This document shows positions 8,509 through 17,206 of a stretch of DNA of 64,000 nucleotides, piece after piece. Numbering within the stretch: position 1 is the first letter of the stretch; each line of letters opens with the position of its first letter. The position numbers and the translations under genes were made by a program. A model generated the notes under the pieces. It was not told where the DNA came from and did not search any database. It was given only the letters and a program-made list of their open reading frames with translations. This DNA comes from Rhodohalobacter sp. SW132 (GTDB lineage: Bacteria > Bacteroidota > Rhodothermia > Balneolales > Balneolaceae). The stretch covers positions 1-64,000 of the forward strand of contig NZ_QUOK01000015.1 in the NCBI RefSeq assembly GCF_003390325.1, read 5' to 3'.

Positions 8509-9573
8509 TTACCCCACAACAAGCTTACCGGAATAGGCTTGGTGAAGCAACGCTGATATACGTTTCTGATCCATCGGAGCAGGATTATCAAAAGAGAGTT
8601 GCATAATTTGTTCTGCAGCCGATTCCGCCTGGTTTGAATTGAATCCTATCTCTTTTAAGGAAACGGGATTTTTGAGTCTTTCAGAGGTTTTAAAAAGCTC
8701 AAGCGGGGGATGGTCAGCACCAAAAGCAATTCTAAAGTCGGAGCGAATCTCCTCATCCAGTGAATTCCACTGATAATTGAAAACAAAAGGCAGCAGCACG
8801 GTGTGAACGGATGCGTGATCTAAACCAAAGTTGCCTCCCAAAACGTGTGCAGCTTTATGGTGCAGCCCCATATCTACTTCATTCAGTACTTTTCCAGCCA
8901 AACATCCTCCCATCAGAAACCTTTCATGGATCGGGTTGGCGAGTGTTCCGGCTTCTGCAAATTCATTCATTGCGGCATACATCAGTTCAATGCCCTGAAG
9001 CGCCGAGCGATAGGTGAATGGATTATTTTCTGTGCTGTATACGGCTTCCACAAGATGGGCCATGGCGTTCATTGAGCTCTTTGCTACGAATGAGGCTGGC
9101 AAAGCGCGGGATAGCCCGGGATCGTAAATCACCAGCTGGGGCAGCACATCAGGGTGACGTCCCACATCTTTTTTCCCGTTTGATGAAATCCCGTAAACGT
9201 TGGTCATTTCAGAACCTGAGAAGGTAGTTGGAACAGCCCATATCGGCAGCGGATGTTTTAGAGCTGCAGCTTTGGCCAGTCCGATGGCAGAACCACCGCC
9301 GATGGCCAGCATGAGGTCTGGCTGCAGTTTGGCGACAGAATGCCGAACTTTTTGAACCTGATCTTCCGGCACATGCTGAATTACCCGGCTGAAATGTTCA
9401 ACTACGTTCACACCTTTTATCTGTGAAATTTGACCAACCAGTGTGTTAAACCTTGAAGAGGCTACAATCCATATCGATTTCAGCTCATGACGCCTAAGCT
9501 CGTCCTCTAATGTCTGAATAAATGGTTTTCCAAATTGTATCACTGCCGGCTGCTGCTGATATCTGAACTGCAT
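8509..9573 (-). CDS. Iron-containing alcohol dehydrogenase, maleylacetate-reductase-like
   Basis: This is an NAD(P)H-dependent dehydrogenase of the group III/DHQ-synthase-like fold, 354 aa. The nucleotide-binding motif GGGSAIGLAKA, the family hallmark AVPTTFSGSEMT, and the helix with NAMAHLVEA are all present. The later metal and substrate segment HHKAAHVLGG followed by GLDHASVHTVLLP matches maleylacetate reductases, which reduce maleylacetate to 3-oxoadipate in aromatic degradation. Neighbouring genes hold no other aromatic pathway step, so the physiological substrate is open. The gene faces MscS tail to tail with a 90-bp gap in which I see no clear terminator. Confidence 0.85.
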   Translation of the reverse strand: MQFRYQQQPAVIQFGKPFIQTLEDELRRHELKSIWIVASSRFNTLVGQISQIKGVNVVEHFSRVIQHVPEDQVQKVRHSVAKLQPDLMLAIGGGSAIGLAKAAALKHPLPIWAVPTTFSGSEMTNVYGISSNGKKDVGRHPDVLPQLVIYDPGLSRALPASFVAKSSMNAMAHLVEAVYSTENNPFTYRSALQGIELMYAAMNEFAEAGTLANPIHERFLMGGCLAGKVLNEVDMGLHHKAAHVLGGNFGLDHASVHTVLLPFVFNYQWNSLDEEIRSDFRIAFGADHPPLELFKTSERLKNPVSLKEIGFNSNQAESAAEQIMQLSFDNPAPMDQKRISALLHQAYSGKLVVG

Positions 9574-9812
9574 GAATAAAATCTGTATTGTCGTTAGCGA
9601 ATGGAAATGTATAATATACTGGATTTTCCTGATTCAGCTGAATCTGATCATCAGCAAGAGATGGCATGCTTTAAAAAATTTAGATTTTCAGGATCAGCAA
9701 AAAAAACCGAGAATGTAATAAAGGTTCATAAAGTGAGGGAAATGGGGTAAACTTTCAGCCGAAAAGAGAATGTAGAGAGCGCTTGGTAAACGACGGCCAA
9801 CTAAATCAAAAC
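9574..9812. other. Intergenic spacer between dehydrogenase and csp terminator
   Basis: This stretch presumably holds the promoter of the minus-strand dehydrogenase gene. Together with the csp terminator at 9813-9842 it makes about 300 bp without a gene. I see nothing else in it. Confidence 0.5.
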
Positions 9813-9842
9813 AAAAAAAGCCGCACTTGTGGGTGCGGCTTT
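9813..9842 (-). terminator. Rho-independent terminator of the cold-shock gene
   Basis: GCCGCAC (9820-9826) pairs with GTGCGGC (9833-9839) around a 6-nt loop. On the minus strand the hairpin is followed by a T-run (A-run at 9813-9819 on the plus strand). It lies 35 bp past the csp stop codon. Confidence 0.9.
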
Positions 9843-9877
9843 GATGATTTACTAGTAATAATTATTAAAGTGATTGA

Positions 9878-10087
9878 TTACGACATGCGCCGTACTTCAA
9901 TTGCACTAAGTCCCTTAGGGGTATCTTCAACGTCGAATTCTACTTCTTCGCCGTCATTCAATCCTTCCTGGAATCCCAGATTCTCTATATTATTGCGGTG
10001 AACAAAGATATCTTTTCCGCCATCCTCAGGCTCGATGAATCCAAATCCTTTTTCAGAATCAAACCATTTTACTTTTCCGTATTGCAT
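9878..10087 (-). CDS. Cold-shock domain protein (CspA family)
   Basis: This is a 69-aa single cold-shock domain that binds single-stranded RNA/DNA and melts mRNA structure. The RNA-binding motifs RNP1 (KGFGFIE, about residues 13-19) and RNP2 (DIFVHR, about 26-31) are intact, and the start YGKVKWFD is canonical. It is monocistronic with a strong terminator. The long spacer upstream (over 700 bp to the next gene) leaves room for the long 5' leader typical of csp genes, but I cannot identify a specific thermosensor fold. Confidence 0.95.
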   Translation of the reverse strand: MQYGKVKWFDSEKGFGFIEPEDGGKDIFVHRNNIENLGFQEGLNDGEEVEFDVEDTPKGLSAIEVRRMS

Positions 10088-10351
10088 AGTATTGTGTAGT
10101 AGTTGAACCTGTCATACCATTGACAGGAGTATTATAATTGATATTTCATTATACAATTATTTACCTGAAAAGCCTACTAATGCGTGTAAAGAGTGATAAT
10201 TTTTTTTATTGTATATCTATTCTTACATATGTAATAAAATTTATTACAAGATTCGGGTTTTTTTTCACTTACAAATATGGGTTTAGAAACGAACAGGTTG
10301 ATCGTTTCACAGGGTTTTAAAGATACAGATCCGGACATGTCACCAACCAGG

Positions 10352-10392
10352 GATATGAAAAGAGTTGCACATCAGATGCACTATTTCATATC
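10352..10392. repeat. Imperfect hairpin of unknown role
   Basis: GATATGAAA (10352-10360) is the exact reverse complement of TTTCATATC (10384-10392). Inside it TGCA and TGCA can pair around a 7-nt loop. No T-run follows, so it is not an obvious terminator. Confidence 0.55.
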
Positions 10393-10489
10393 AATACTGT
10401 CCAAAACATTTAGAAAATTCATCAAATATCTTCGTTTCTGTTCATTCGGAATAGATATTTTTATAGATCGAAAATCGATTCCCTGCTTT

Positions 10490-10582
10490 TTTACGCAGAG
10501 TTACGAGGATGAATTCGCTGATTCCCGAAGATTTTCTGTGCATATCTGCGCATTTCTGCGATACACTCAGCTGTAATCTGTG
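10490..10582. repeat. Degenerate copy of an interspersed CGCAGAGTTACG / CTGCG filler repeat
   Basis: The text reads TTACGCAGAGTTACGAGG, then TCTGTGCATATCTGCGC and ATTTCTGCGATAC, ending TCTGTGAAAAG. It is built from alternating CGCAGAG and TCTGCG words that can pair with each other. Similar 'cgcagagttacgcagag' strings are scattered in intergenic regions of many bacteria. The assignment rests on pattern recognition only. Confidence 0.45.
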
Positions 10583-10859
10583 AAAAGAAGAACAGATTGC
10601 ATTCAGGATTTCAAATTTCTCTCAAATTCATTCATTGTTTTGGATAGTTGTGATATAGGTATAGATACCTCCGGCTTGTATCGGATTATTTTCACCACTT
10701 GAGTTTTTTATTAGGGATAAATCAATCGTCTTCTGCCGAAAGTGATCAGAATTATAAAAAAGGGAGATTTTCAGCTGTTGATGCAAATGGTTATCATCAT
10801 TTAGAAATCGGCAGTATTGTTAAGGCCGAAGATTTCCAGTTATTAAATATTCAGCACAC

Positions 10860-12713
10860 TTGGCCAGTTCAGACGAAAAACAAGTTACCTTAAACAGGGA
10901 GCGTAACGAGCACACGAACCGATTGAGGAGAAGTCTCAACAAAGTTAAGTGGTCGCATGCGCTGATGCAGATTTTCTGGACTGCCGGTCCGGTTACTTCA
11001 CTTGGCCTCATCGGAGGATACTACATTGGTTACGGCACCATGCCTTCTATGCAGCTGCTGATCTATTTTGTCAGCTTCACTGTATTTTCGGGTATCATCG
11101 GCCTGGTAGCTAAAGTTGTATACGATGGAACACGCGGTCACCTCGAGGAGCAATCTGAAAAGGATATTCTCGATGTAACCGACAAGCTGGGAGACCTGAT
11201 TCTTGTTGCCCGGGATAAGGTTGTTCAGGCGTATGAGGGTGAGGCACGCCAGCGAGAAGCGGCACTTCAACTCCTTCGCCGGGTGGATCTGACTCCGTAC
11301 GGTGTTACGATTGCATTCAGAGATCTGACCGACGATCGGGAAGTGGGAGAGATTATGGGGCAGATTTTTGCCTATCGCAGAATCGGACTTCAGACAAAAG
11401 TGCGGGAGCTGTACGCAGAACATAAGGATAAAATTGATTTGATCACTAAAGATCTGAATGAAAAATCTCCTCAAGCGGCACGTGAATTAAAAACCTGGTT
11501 TACCGGAAATACATCGGGGCATTTAAAGTACGGTGTTCAACGGGAAAAATATTTTCTCCAGCGAGTGATGTCAGCCATCGAAAATAATAATCCGTATATC
11601 ATGACTTTTCGTGATGTGGAAGAGATGATGATCCTGGCATTTGAACTGATCAGCGGCCGGGAAATCCCTACTTTGATATTTTCCTACTCTGGGAACTGGA
11701 AATACGCGACTACAATTGATGATCTGGAAAGAAAACGAAGCCGGTACAGGGTAGCACAGGCAAAAGGGGGGAACCGAATACGGGCACTGGCCGCCTACAT
11801 GGTGGAATCGGGATTTGAATCTCCGGATGCGCTGCCTGAAGGTGTGGAGATGAATCGTCTGCTCACAAACGTAGTTCGCAGTATCGATCGTCTTTCAGTT
11901 AAAGCGCTGCGTGCAAGCCGGGATCCGCACATCCCCCAAAAAGAGCTGAAAAGAATTTCAGCAGCGATGAATACCGTTTTGGAACTGTACCAAATGGCAA
12001 GGGAAGGATATAAAGAATCGGGGAAACATTTCATGGAATTGCAAACAGCTCAGGAAAAATGGCTGAAATCTTCTTCAAAAAGTGAAGGATCTCCCGGAAC
12101 TCTGCAGCTGGGCAAAGGGCGCAGGGGTATTCGAATACGCGAAAGTGTAATCGGGCTGGATGAAGAAGCCCGGCTCGAAGTGTGCCGGCACCTGGCATGG
12201 TATTTCGAGAAAGAGGATATCAAGAAAAACAGTTTTTCATTGTTCTCATCATTCGACAACAGGGGGGCGATGTCTGCCCGGCGGCTGGCAGTTGAAATTG
12301 CAGTGGCTCTTGAACCCCATATAAATCTCTCAAAACCGGAAATTCAGCGGAATATCAACGCTACGAAAGCGATCTATCTTGGCGGGCTATCCCCCGATAT
12401 GAGTGCTGCACAAAAAGAGGAACTTGGCCGAAGAATGGCCGCTGAGGCTGACAACGGTCTGGGGCTTTCTGCAATTCGCCTGGCTGAAACACTAGTTTAC
12501 CAATATAATGTTGAACTTACGGATGAGGCGATCGACTTTCTGAACTATAATTATAATGCAGGCAGGAAATCGCTCCATCGCGTGGCCAGCAAGAAAAAAG
12601 AGGTCCAGATGGCGGTCCGTTCACTGCAGGATATTCCGCCGGTTCTGTCAGATACTAAAAATTTGTGGCGAAAAGCACTCCAGGAAATTAATAAAGCATC
12701 ATCTAAATTATGA
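10860..12713 (+). CDS. Unknown two-TM membrane protein with large cytoplasmic helical domain
   Basis: I do not recognise this 617-aa protein. After a charged N-terminus there are two hydrophobic segments (about residues 36-58 and 63-87). The remaining ~520 residues are soluble-looking, charged and mostly helical (for example REVGEIMGQIFAYRR, ARLEVCRHLAWYFEKEDI), with no P-loop or other catalytic motif that I can see. The start is uncertain: the frame is open back to a stop at 10821 with no ATG, so a TTG at 10860 is the most upstream candidate. An ATG just before the first TM segment would be shorter. The stop overlaps the start of the NTF2-fold gene (ATGA), implying translational coupling. 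Confidence 0.75.
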   Translation: MASSDEKQVTLNRERNEHTNRLRRSLNKVKWSHALMQIFWTAGPVTSLGLIGGYYIGYGTMPSMQLLIYFVSFTVFSGIIGLVAKVVYDGTRGHLEEQSEKDILDVTDKLGDLILVARDKVVQAYEGEARQREAALQLLRRVDLTPYGVTIAFRDLTDDREVGEIMGQIFAYRRIGLQTKVRELYAEHKDKIDLITKDLNEKSPQAARELKTWFTGNTSGHLKYGVQREKYFLQRVMSAIENNNPYIMTFRDVEEMMILAFELISGREIPTLIFSYSGNWKYATTIDDLERKRSRYRVAQAKGGNRIRALAAYMVESGFESPDALPEGVEMNRLLTNVVRSIDRLSVKALRASRDPHIPQKELKRISAAMNTVLELYQMAREGYKESGKHFMELQTAQEKWLKSSSKSEGSPGTLQLGKGRRGIRIRESVIGLDEEARLEVCRHLAWYFEKEDIKKNSFSLFSSFDNRGAMSARRLAVEIAVALEPHINLSKPEIQRNINATKAIYLGGLSPDMSAAQKEELGRRMAAEADNGLGLSAIRLAETLVYQYNVELTDEAIDFLNYNYNAGRKSLHRVASKKKEVQMAVRSLQDIPPVLSDTKNLWRKALQEINKASSKL

Positions 12714-13189
12714 ACCCAAAAAAGTATCCGCCCATGCATTCACCCGATATGATTCCGGCGAGGTTTACAGAAGCCTGGAACGAACGGGATGCAGATAAAA
12801 TAGCCGCAATTTTTGATGAAAACGCAGAATTTGTGAATGTTGTTGGGATCTGGTGGCATTCACGTGAAGAGATCCGGAAAGCCCATGATTACGGACTTCG
12901 TGTGATTTTTAACGAATCAACTCTAATAACAGGCAAAGTAACGGTAAAAAAATTAAGCAGTACTGTTGCGGTTGTTCATGCCAGGATGATCCTGAAAAAT
13001 CAATCCAATCTGGAAGGAAAAACTCCGGGCGGGCGGCAAACCATCTTCAGTTTTGTGGTCCACAAAAAAGGGGAGGAGTGGAGCTGTGCTTCCGCCCAGA
13101 ATACGGATATCGTTCCCGGTAAAGAGACCCACTTTATGGATCCGGACGGGAACTTGAAAGCGGTGGATTACCGAGAGTCTGAGGAATAA
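12710..13189 (+). CDS. SgcJ/EcaC-like NTF2-fold protein
   Basis: This 159-aa soluble protein has the cone-shaped NTF2/SnoaL-like fold. The N-terminal helix FTEAWNERDADKIAAIFDENAEFVN is the standard opening of SgcJ/EcaC proteins, followed by the strand GIWWHSREEIRKAH and the core TVAVVHAR. SgcJ/EcaC members bind small ligands or act as small isomerases or hydrolases; no specific substrate can be named. The ATG at 12710 overlaps the upstream stop by 4 bp, so it is expressed with the two-TM protein. Confidence 0.8.
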   Translation: MNPKKYPPMHSPDMIPARFTEAWNERDADKIAAIFDENAEFVNVVGIWWHSREEIRKAHDYGLRVIFNESTLITGKVTVKKLSSTVAVVHARMILKNQSNLEGKTPGGRQTIFSFVVHKKGEEWSCASAQNTDIVPGKETHFMDPDGNLKAVDYRESEE

Positions 13190-13250
13190 ATTAACCGTTA
13201 AGAGAAGCTCAGAACTCTATTGAACATTGATGCAATTCAACAGATTATTT

Positions 13251-13277
13251 GTCGAACTGTCGAACTGTCGAACTGTC
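13251..13277. repeat. 8-bp tandem repeat (GTCGAACT x3.4)
   Basis: Three perfect copies of GTCGAACT (13251-13274) plus GTC lie in the 102-bp gap between two convergent genes. This short array could vary in copy number by slippage. No function is evident. Confidence 0.8.
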
Positions 13278-13291
13278 TTGCTTAATCAGCT

Positions 13292-14533
13292 TTACTTCAC
13301 CAACATCGGTTGGGCTGCTTTTTCCAATGCCTGCTCCAGGTCGGCAATCAGGTCGATTGGGGATTCGATTCCCACCGATAAGCGAATCAATCCGTCTGTT
13401 ATTCCCGTTCTTTTACGAACATCAGGTTTAACAACAGAGTGTGTCATCGATGCGGGGTGCTGGATCAATGAATCTACATTCCCGAGGCTTACAGCCAGCG
13501 TACAAAGTTCAACGCTGTCCATCATTGCAACACCGGCTTCGTAACCTCCCTTCAATTCAAACGCGATCATTCCGCCAACCCCATTCTCTAAAAGATCCGT
13601 TGCCAGCAGATGGTCTGGGTGGTGCTGCAAACCAGGGTACCAAACCTGTCCAACAGCCGGATGAGTATCGAGGAATTCCGCTACTTTTAATGCGTTTTCA
13701 TTGTGTTTTTTCATACGCAGCGGAAATGTTTTAATCCCCATCATCGTAAGCCAGGCGTCGAACGGACTGCAGATCCCGCCAAAGTTTTTGCGGTAGACGG
13801 GTATTTCATACCTCTCAAAGAACCCTTTCCGCGCTGTAAGTGATCCGCCGACGATATTGCCGTGTCCGCATATGTATTTGGTGGTAGAATAGGCAACAAT
13901 ATCTGCGCCGTGAGCAAGCGGTCGCAGATGGTAGGGCGTAGCGAATGTATTATCAACCATTACCGGCACATTATGCTGTTTTGCCAGGTGGCAAATTGCC
14001 GGAAGGTCACACACTCTCATCGTTGGGTTAGCGATGCTTTCGAGGTAGATCAGCCCGGTATCGGGATGATCGTTCAGCGTACGCTCAAGTTCATTCAGGT
14101 TATAGGGATCAATATGGGTAACGGCAATGTTAAATTCTCCGGCCTCCTCCTGCAGAAACTGGGATGTGCACCCGTAAAGAACTTCCTGGGCCAGAATTCG
14201 TTTGCCTTTCCCGATTGCCATCAGTGCTGTGGTGATGGCCGCCATGCCGGATCCAAAGGCCATCGATTCAGCGGAGATCTCAGAGTCAAACGTTTCGATT
14301 TCCGATAGTACCGATTCGAGCTGTTGAACCGTTGGATTCCCCAATCGAGAGTAGCTGTGTGAAGCTCCTCCCGGTTCATGAGCAAAGAATTTTCTGCCGG
14401 CATCGGCATTTTCAAACCGGAAGGTCGACGTTTGATAGAGTGGCATCACATGTGAGCCGTACGGATCGTGTTTCGGGTGATCTGCCCGCGAACAGATCGT
14501 TTCCAGCGTGCGTGAATGGTTTGCTTTATCCAT
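13292..14533 (-). CDS. megL: Methionine gamma-lyase (PLP-dependent, Cys/Met metabolism family)
   Basis: The enzyme would cleave L-methionine to methanethiol, ammonia and 2-oxobutyrate. It is a 413-aa fold-type I PLP enzyme. The PLP lysine lies in STTKYICGHG (about K219), with D in MVDNTFATP, YSRLGNPT for the neighbouring subunit's phosphate contacts, and FGSGMAA. The sequence VLYGCT places a cysteine (about C122) where methionine gamma-lyases have their substrate-side Cys, favouring MGL over cystathionine gamma-synthase. I use the ATG at 14531-14533; a GTG 9 bp upstream is possible. The start overlaps the Lrp-type regulator stop by 8 bp, so the two form an operon, and the regulator likely controls it. 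Confidence 0.88.
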   Translation of the reverse strand: MDKANHSRTLETICSRADHPKHDPYGSHVMPLYQTSTFRFENADAGRKFFAHEPGGASHSYSRLGNPTVQQLESVLSEIETFDSEISAESMAFGSGMAAITTALMAIGKGKRILAQEVLYGCTSQFLQEEAGEFNIAVTHIDPYNLNELERTLNDHPDTGLIYLESIANPTMRVCDLPAICHLAKQHNVPVMVDNTFATPYHLRPLAHGADIVAYSTTKYICGHGNIVGGSLTARKGFFERYEIPVYRKNFGGICSPFDAWLTMMGIKTFPLRMKKHNENALKVAEFLDTHPAVGQVWYPGLQHHPDHLLATDLLENGVGGMIAFELKGGYEAGVAMMDSVELCTLAVSLGNVDSLIQHPASMTHSVVKPDVRKRTGITDGLIRLSVGIESPIDLIADLEQALEKAAQPMLVK

Positions 14534-15011
14534 GATTCTCACCTTCTTCTACTTCAGTTAATCGGATGTTTGATCCCTCTTTTATCACCGACAAAACGAT
14601 GCCGGTATAAATTTGTTCAACCCCGGGAATTCGAGTCAGCTTTGACCGGAGCAGCTGTTCATATTCACTGGTATCAGCTACCACAATCTGCAGCAGGTAA
14701 TCGTACTCACCGGTAATATTATAACACGCCAGGATTTCCGGTATTTTCCCGATATGCTCACTAAAATCATTTATGCTCTGCATCTGGTGAACGGCCAGTT
14801 TTATGGAGCAAAAAAGTGTAAGCCCCTTTCCAACTTTATCCCTGTTGATTCGGGCCGTGTATCCCGTAATAACCCCGCTTCTTTCCAGGCGTTTTACCCG
14901 TTCTGCTGTGGGGGTTGTCGTGAGCCCAATCTTTTTGGCCAGGTCATTGGTAGTGATACGGCCATCCTCTTGAAGGATCTCTAAAATTTTTTTGTCTGTC
15001 TGATCCGTCAT
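14526..15011 (-). CDS. Lrp/AsnC family transcriptional regulator
   Basis: This 161-aa regulator has an N-terminal winged helix-turn-helix (ILQEDGRITTNDLAKKIGLT, then TAERVKRLE) and a C-terminal RAM ligand-binding domain (ACYNITGEYDYLLQIVV, then LTRIPGVEQIYTGIVL). Lrp-family proteins sense amino acids and usually control nearby amino-acid genes and themselves. The next gene, methionine gamma-lyase, overlaps it, so methionine or a related amino acid is the obvious candidate effector (inference). A perfect inverted repeat 12 bp upstream of its start is the likely operator. Confidence 0.92.
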   Translation of the reverse strand: MTDQTDKKILEILQEDGRITTNDLAKKIGLTTTPTAERVKRLERSGVITGYTARINRDKVGKGLTLFCSIKLAVHQMQSINDFSEHIGKIPEILACYNITGEYDYLLQIVVADTSEYEQLLRSKLTRIPGVEQIYTGIVLSVIKEGSNIRLTEVEEGENHG

Positions 15012-15023
15012 TTTATGAAATCC

Positions 15024-15069
15024 CAGTGTTTATCACTTTATATATTTGATATAATAGTGATAAACACTG
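15024..15069. promoter_or_regulatory. Perfect 14-bp inverted repeat: probable operator of the lrp-megL operon
   Basis: CAGTGTTTATCACT (15024-15037) is an exact inverted match to AGTGATAAACACTG (15056-15069), separated by 18 AT-rich bases that include TATATATTTGATATAAT. It ends 13 bp from the regulator's start codon, so it would overlap the promoter and be suited to autoregulation by an Lrp octamer binding two faces of the helix. The bound factor is inferred, not shown. Confidence 0.8.
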
Positions 15070-15140
15070 AAAAAGTCACATCTAAAAGTTAAAAGTACTT
15101 TTGGTCTGAAGTTGACAGAGTACAGTTACTTTGGCTGATC

Positions 15141-15974
15141 TTACGGCAAAATTAGTATCGGAAGGTCGGAATATCTGCGGAATTTTTCGGTGTGATGGAC
15201 ACCCAGCAATTTCTGGACGATCGAATGCTTGTAACGGTTCATTACCAGCAGCGCCCTGGAATGTTTGCTGATATATTCTGCGAGGCCAACTAAACTATTT
15301 TCATGTTCCAGCACCGTAAACTCTGGCGGAGGATCGAGATTCAACTCCCGGATGACCTGCCTGAACCCTTTGACACGAAGTATGGTATCGAAATCTTTAT
15401 GATCAGTTACGTGAATCACATCCAGTTTTGCAGCGAAAAATTTAGCGAATGAATGCACGTAACGAAGGTTTTCGGGATCTTTTTCACGAAGATTGGTTGT
15501 GAAGATAATCCGTTTAAAGTCGGGGGTGCGGCTGCTTTTTTCTGCCGGTAAAACAAACAGGGGAACATTAGTTTCTGCAACCATTGCAGAAGAGACACTC
15601 CCCAGCACGATCCTTTCAATTCCGCTTTGCCCCTTACTGCCCATTACGATCAGGTCAGCTGAACATTCATCAGCCTGCTTCATAATTTCCCTCACAGTGC
15701 GACCGTGCTTCACTACCGGCACGATATCAACTTCGGTGTCACCGCTTTCACTGTACTTCTTTATTAGTTGATTGATCTTCGATTTTGCATTGTCTTCCAT
15801 TATGCTGAGCATTCCCTCAATAGCAGTTGCTGTGTTATAGGGTGGCTCTACCACATGCAGAAGTATAATTGTCGCACCTGTTTTCGATGCAATTTGGCGG
15901 GAGACTGTAAAGGCTTCAGCCGAGTAGCCTGAAAAATCTACCGGAAGCAGAATGGTTTTAATTTTCGTTTTCAT
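15141..15974 (-). CDS. Universal stress protein, tandem UspA domains
   Basis: This 277-aa protein has two UspA domains. The first (1-145) opens KTILLPVDFSGYSAEAF and carries the ATP-binding signature DLIVMGSKGQSGIERIVLGSVS followed by VPLFVLP. The second half (~155-277) is degenerate and lacks a full G-2X-G-9X-G motif. Usp proteins bind ATP and help survival under starvation or oxidative stress. Its start overlaps the end of the upstream Usp gene by 17 bp, so they are co-expressed. Confidence 0.9.
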   Translation of the reverse strand: MKTKIKTILLPVDFSGYSAEAFTVSRQIASKTGATIILLHVVEPPYNTATAIEGMLSIMEDNAKSKINQLIKKYSESGDTEVDIVPVVKHGRTVREIMKQADECSADLIVMGSKGQSGIERIVLGSVSSAMVAETNVPLFVLPAEKSSRTPDFKRIIFTTNLREKDPENLRYVHSFAKFFAAKLDVIHVTDHKDFDTILRVKGFRQVIRELNLDPPPEFTVLEHENSLVGLAEYISKHSRALLVMNRYKHSIVQKLLGVHHTEKFRRYSDLPILILP

Positions 15975-16983
15975 CTGCAGTTGTCTCCACTTTATTTTTT
16001 TTAAATAGTTTACTATCAGGCCGGATGGTAAGAATTGGTTTTTCTACATTCATGGCCACTTTTTCAGCATGTGAACCCATAATCAAATGTGCCAGTCCGC
16101 TGCGCCCATGAGTTGTCATCACCACCATATCGGCTTTAGAATTGGCATACTCCGTGATTTCATGATGTGCCGAGAAACCTGTTTTGATTTCAATCTGAAC
16201 GGGTATGGTTCGTTTGGTCCCGTTTTCGCGGAGTGTAACTTCTATTCGCGAACCCGACTTCGACACAGACAGCTTTTGCTCAGAGGTTTCAGTTTCACTG
16301 GTAAATTCCTCAAGCCGGCTGATCAAATGCTCCCTGATCTCGGAATTTCGGGTCTGGCTTGATCGGGTTGAAAAATGATTTGAAATCAAACCGTACATTT
16401 CATTGATGTAAAGTATGGTGATGGAAGCTCCAAGAGTGTGGGCCATTTTGACCGCGGCCGGAAGTGCTGCCATTGAAAGTAGTGAACCGTCACTCGGTAG
16501 CAGAATCCGTTTGATATGATCCGTATTGGCATTCTCTGTTACTGTAAGGACCGCTACTTCTGATCGGCGGAGAACCTGTTCCGAAGTTGTTCCGCGAAAC
16601 ATACCGGATTGATCTTTTCCTTTTGCACTCATGATGATCATGGAGTAATTCCCATTGAGAGCGTGACCAGTGATCACCTCCGACGGTTTGCGATCTACCT
16701 TTACATACACATTACCACGGTTTTCATAAGGAAACTGCTCCTTCATAATTTTTTCGATCTGCAGCTCCGCTTCATTAAAGAGGTGAGGGTAGAGATCCTC
16801 TTCCAGGTCCGGCAGGTTTTTTTCATTCCGAACCTGTTCATCCAGTAAAATGATATTGGGAATGATGTGGAGAAGATCAACAACTCCGCCGTGAGCCTTC
16901 GCAATTATTCTCGCAAAATCGTATGCTTTTTCTGCTGATGCTGAAAAATCTGTGGGGACTAATATTCTGTCGATGGTAGCCAT
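15958..16983 (-). CDS. Universal stress protein, tandem UspA domains
   Basis: This 341-aa protein has two UspA domains, the first opening RILVPTDFSASAEKAYDFA. Its first domain has a variant motif (MIIMSAKGKDQSGMFRGTTSEQ), while the second keeps a good ATP-binding signature (MVVMTTHGRSGLAHLIMGSHAE, then PILTIRP). An insertion of about 60 polar residues separates the halves of the second domain. It is the first gene of a two-gene Usp operon. Confidence 0.9.
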   Translation of the reverse strand: MATIDRILVPTDFSASAEKAYDFARIIAKAHGGVVDLLHIIPNIILLDEQVRNEKNLPDLEEDLYPHLFNEAELQIEKIMKEQFPYENRGNVYVKVDRKPSEVITGHALNGNYSMIIMSAKGKDQSGMFRGTTSEQVLRRSEVAVLTVTENANTDHIKRILLPSDGSLLSMAALPAAVKMAHTLGASITILYINEMYGLISNHFSTRSSQTRNSEIREHLISRLEEFTSETETSEQKLSVSKSGSRIEVTLRENGTKRTIPVQIEIKTGFSAHHEITEYANSKADMVVMTTHGRSGLAHLIMGSHAEKVAMNVEKPILTIRPDSKLFKKNKVETTADENEN

Positions 16984-17206
16984 AGATGTTCGGTTTATAT
17001 GGGATGTTATATTTTAAATAAGCTCAACACATGATAAAAATAAACAACCAATCTTGATCCCTTTAATGTTAATGAGCATTAAGCGTTGGTCTTATAGTTA
17101 AAAAAATCATGCTGAACACTACAACTACAAACATACAAATCCTCTTCTAAAATAAAATTTAACATGTATGCACTTTCAAAAATCAAATACTGAAAGAACA
17201 AACGCC

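Larger units (their letters stand above)
10088..10859. other. Long intergenic region with hairpin and degenerate filler repeat
   Basis: Short frames here (10138-10320, 10277-10576, 10699-10893) show no protein-like features. The stretch contains the csp promoter/leader, an imperfect hairpin at 10352-10392 and a degenerate CTGCG/CGCAG repeat around 10490-10580, both listed separately. The rest shows nothing I can assign. Confidence 0.55.

Noticed and set aside
10699-10893. 64-codon frame overlapping the two-TM gene start
   Set aside because: Overlaps in another frame, no family match, ends inside a real gene.
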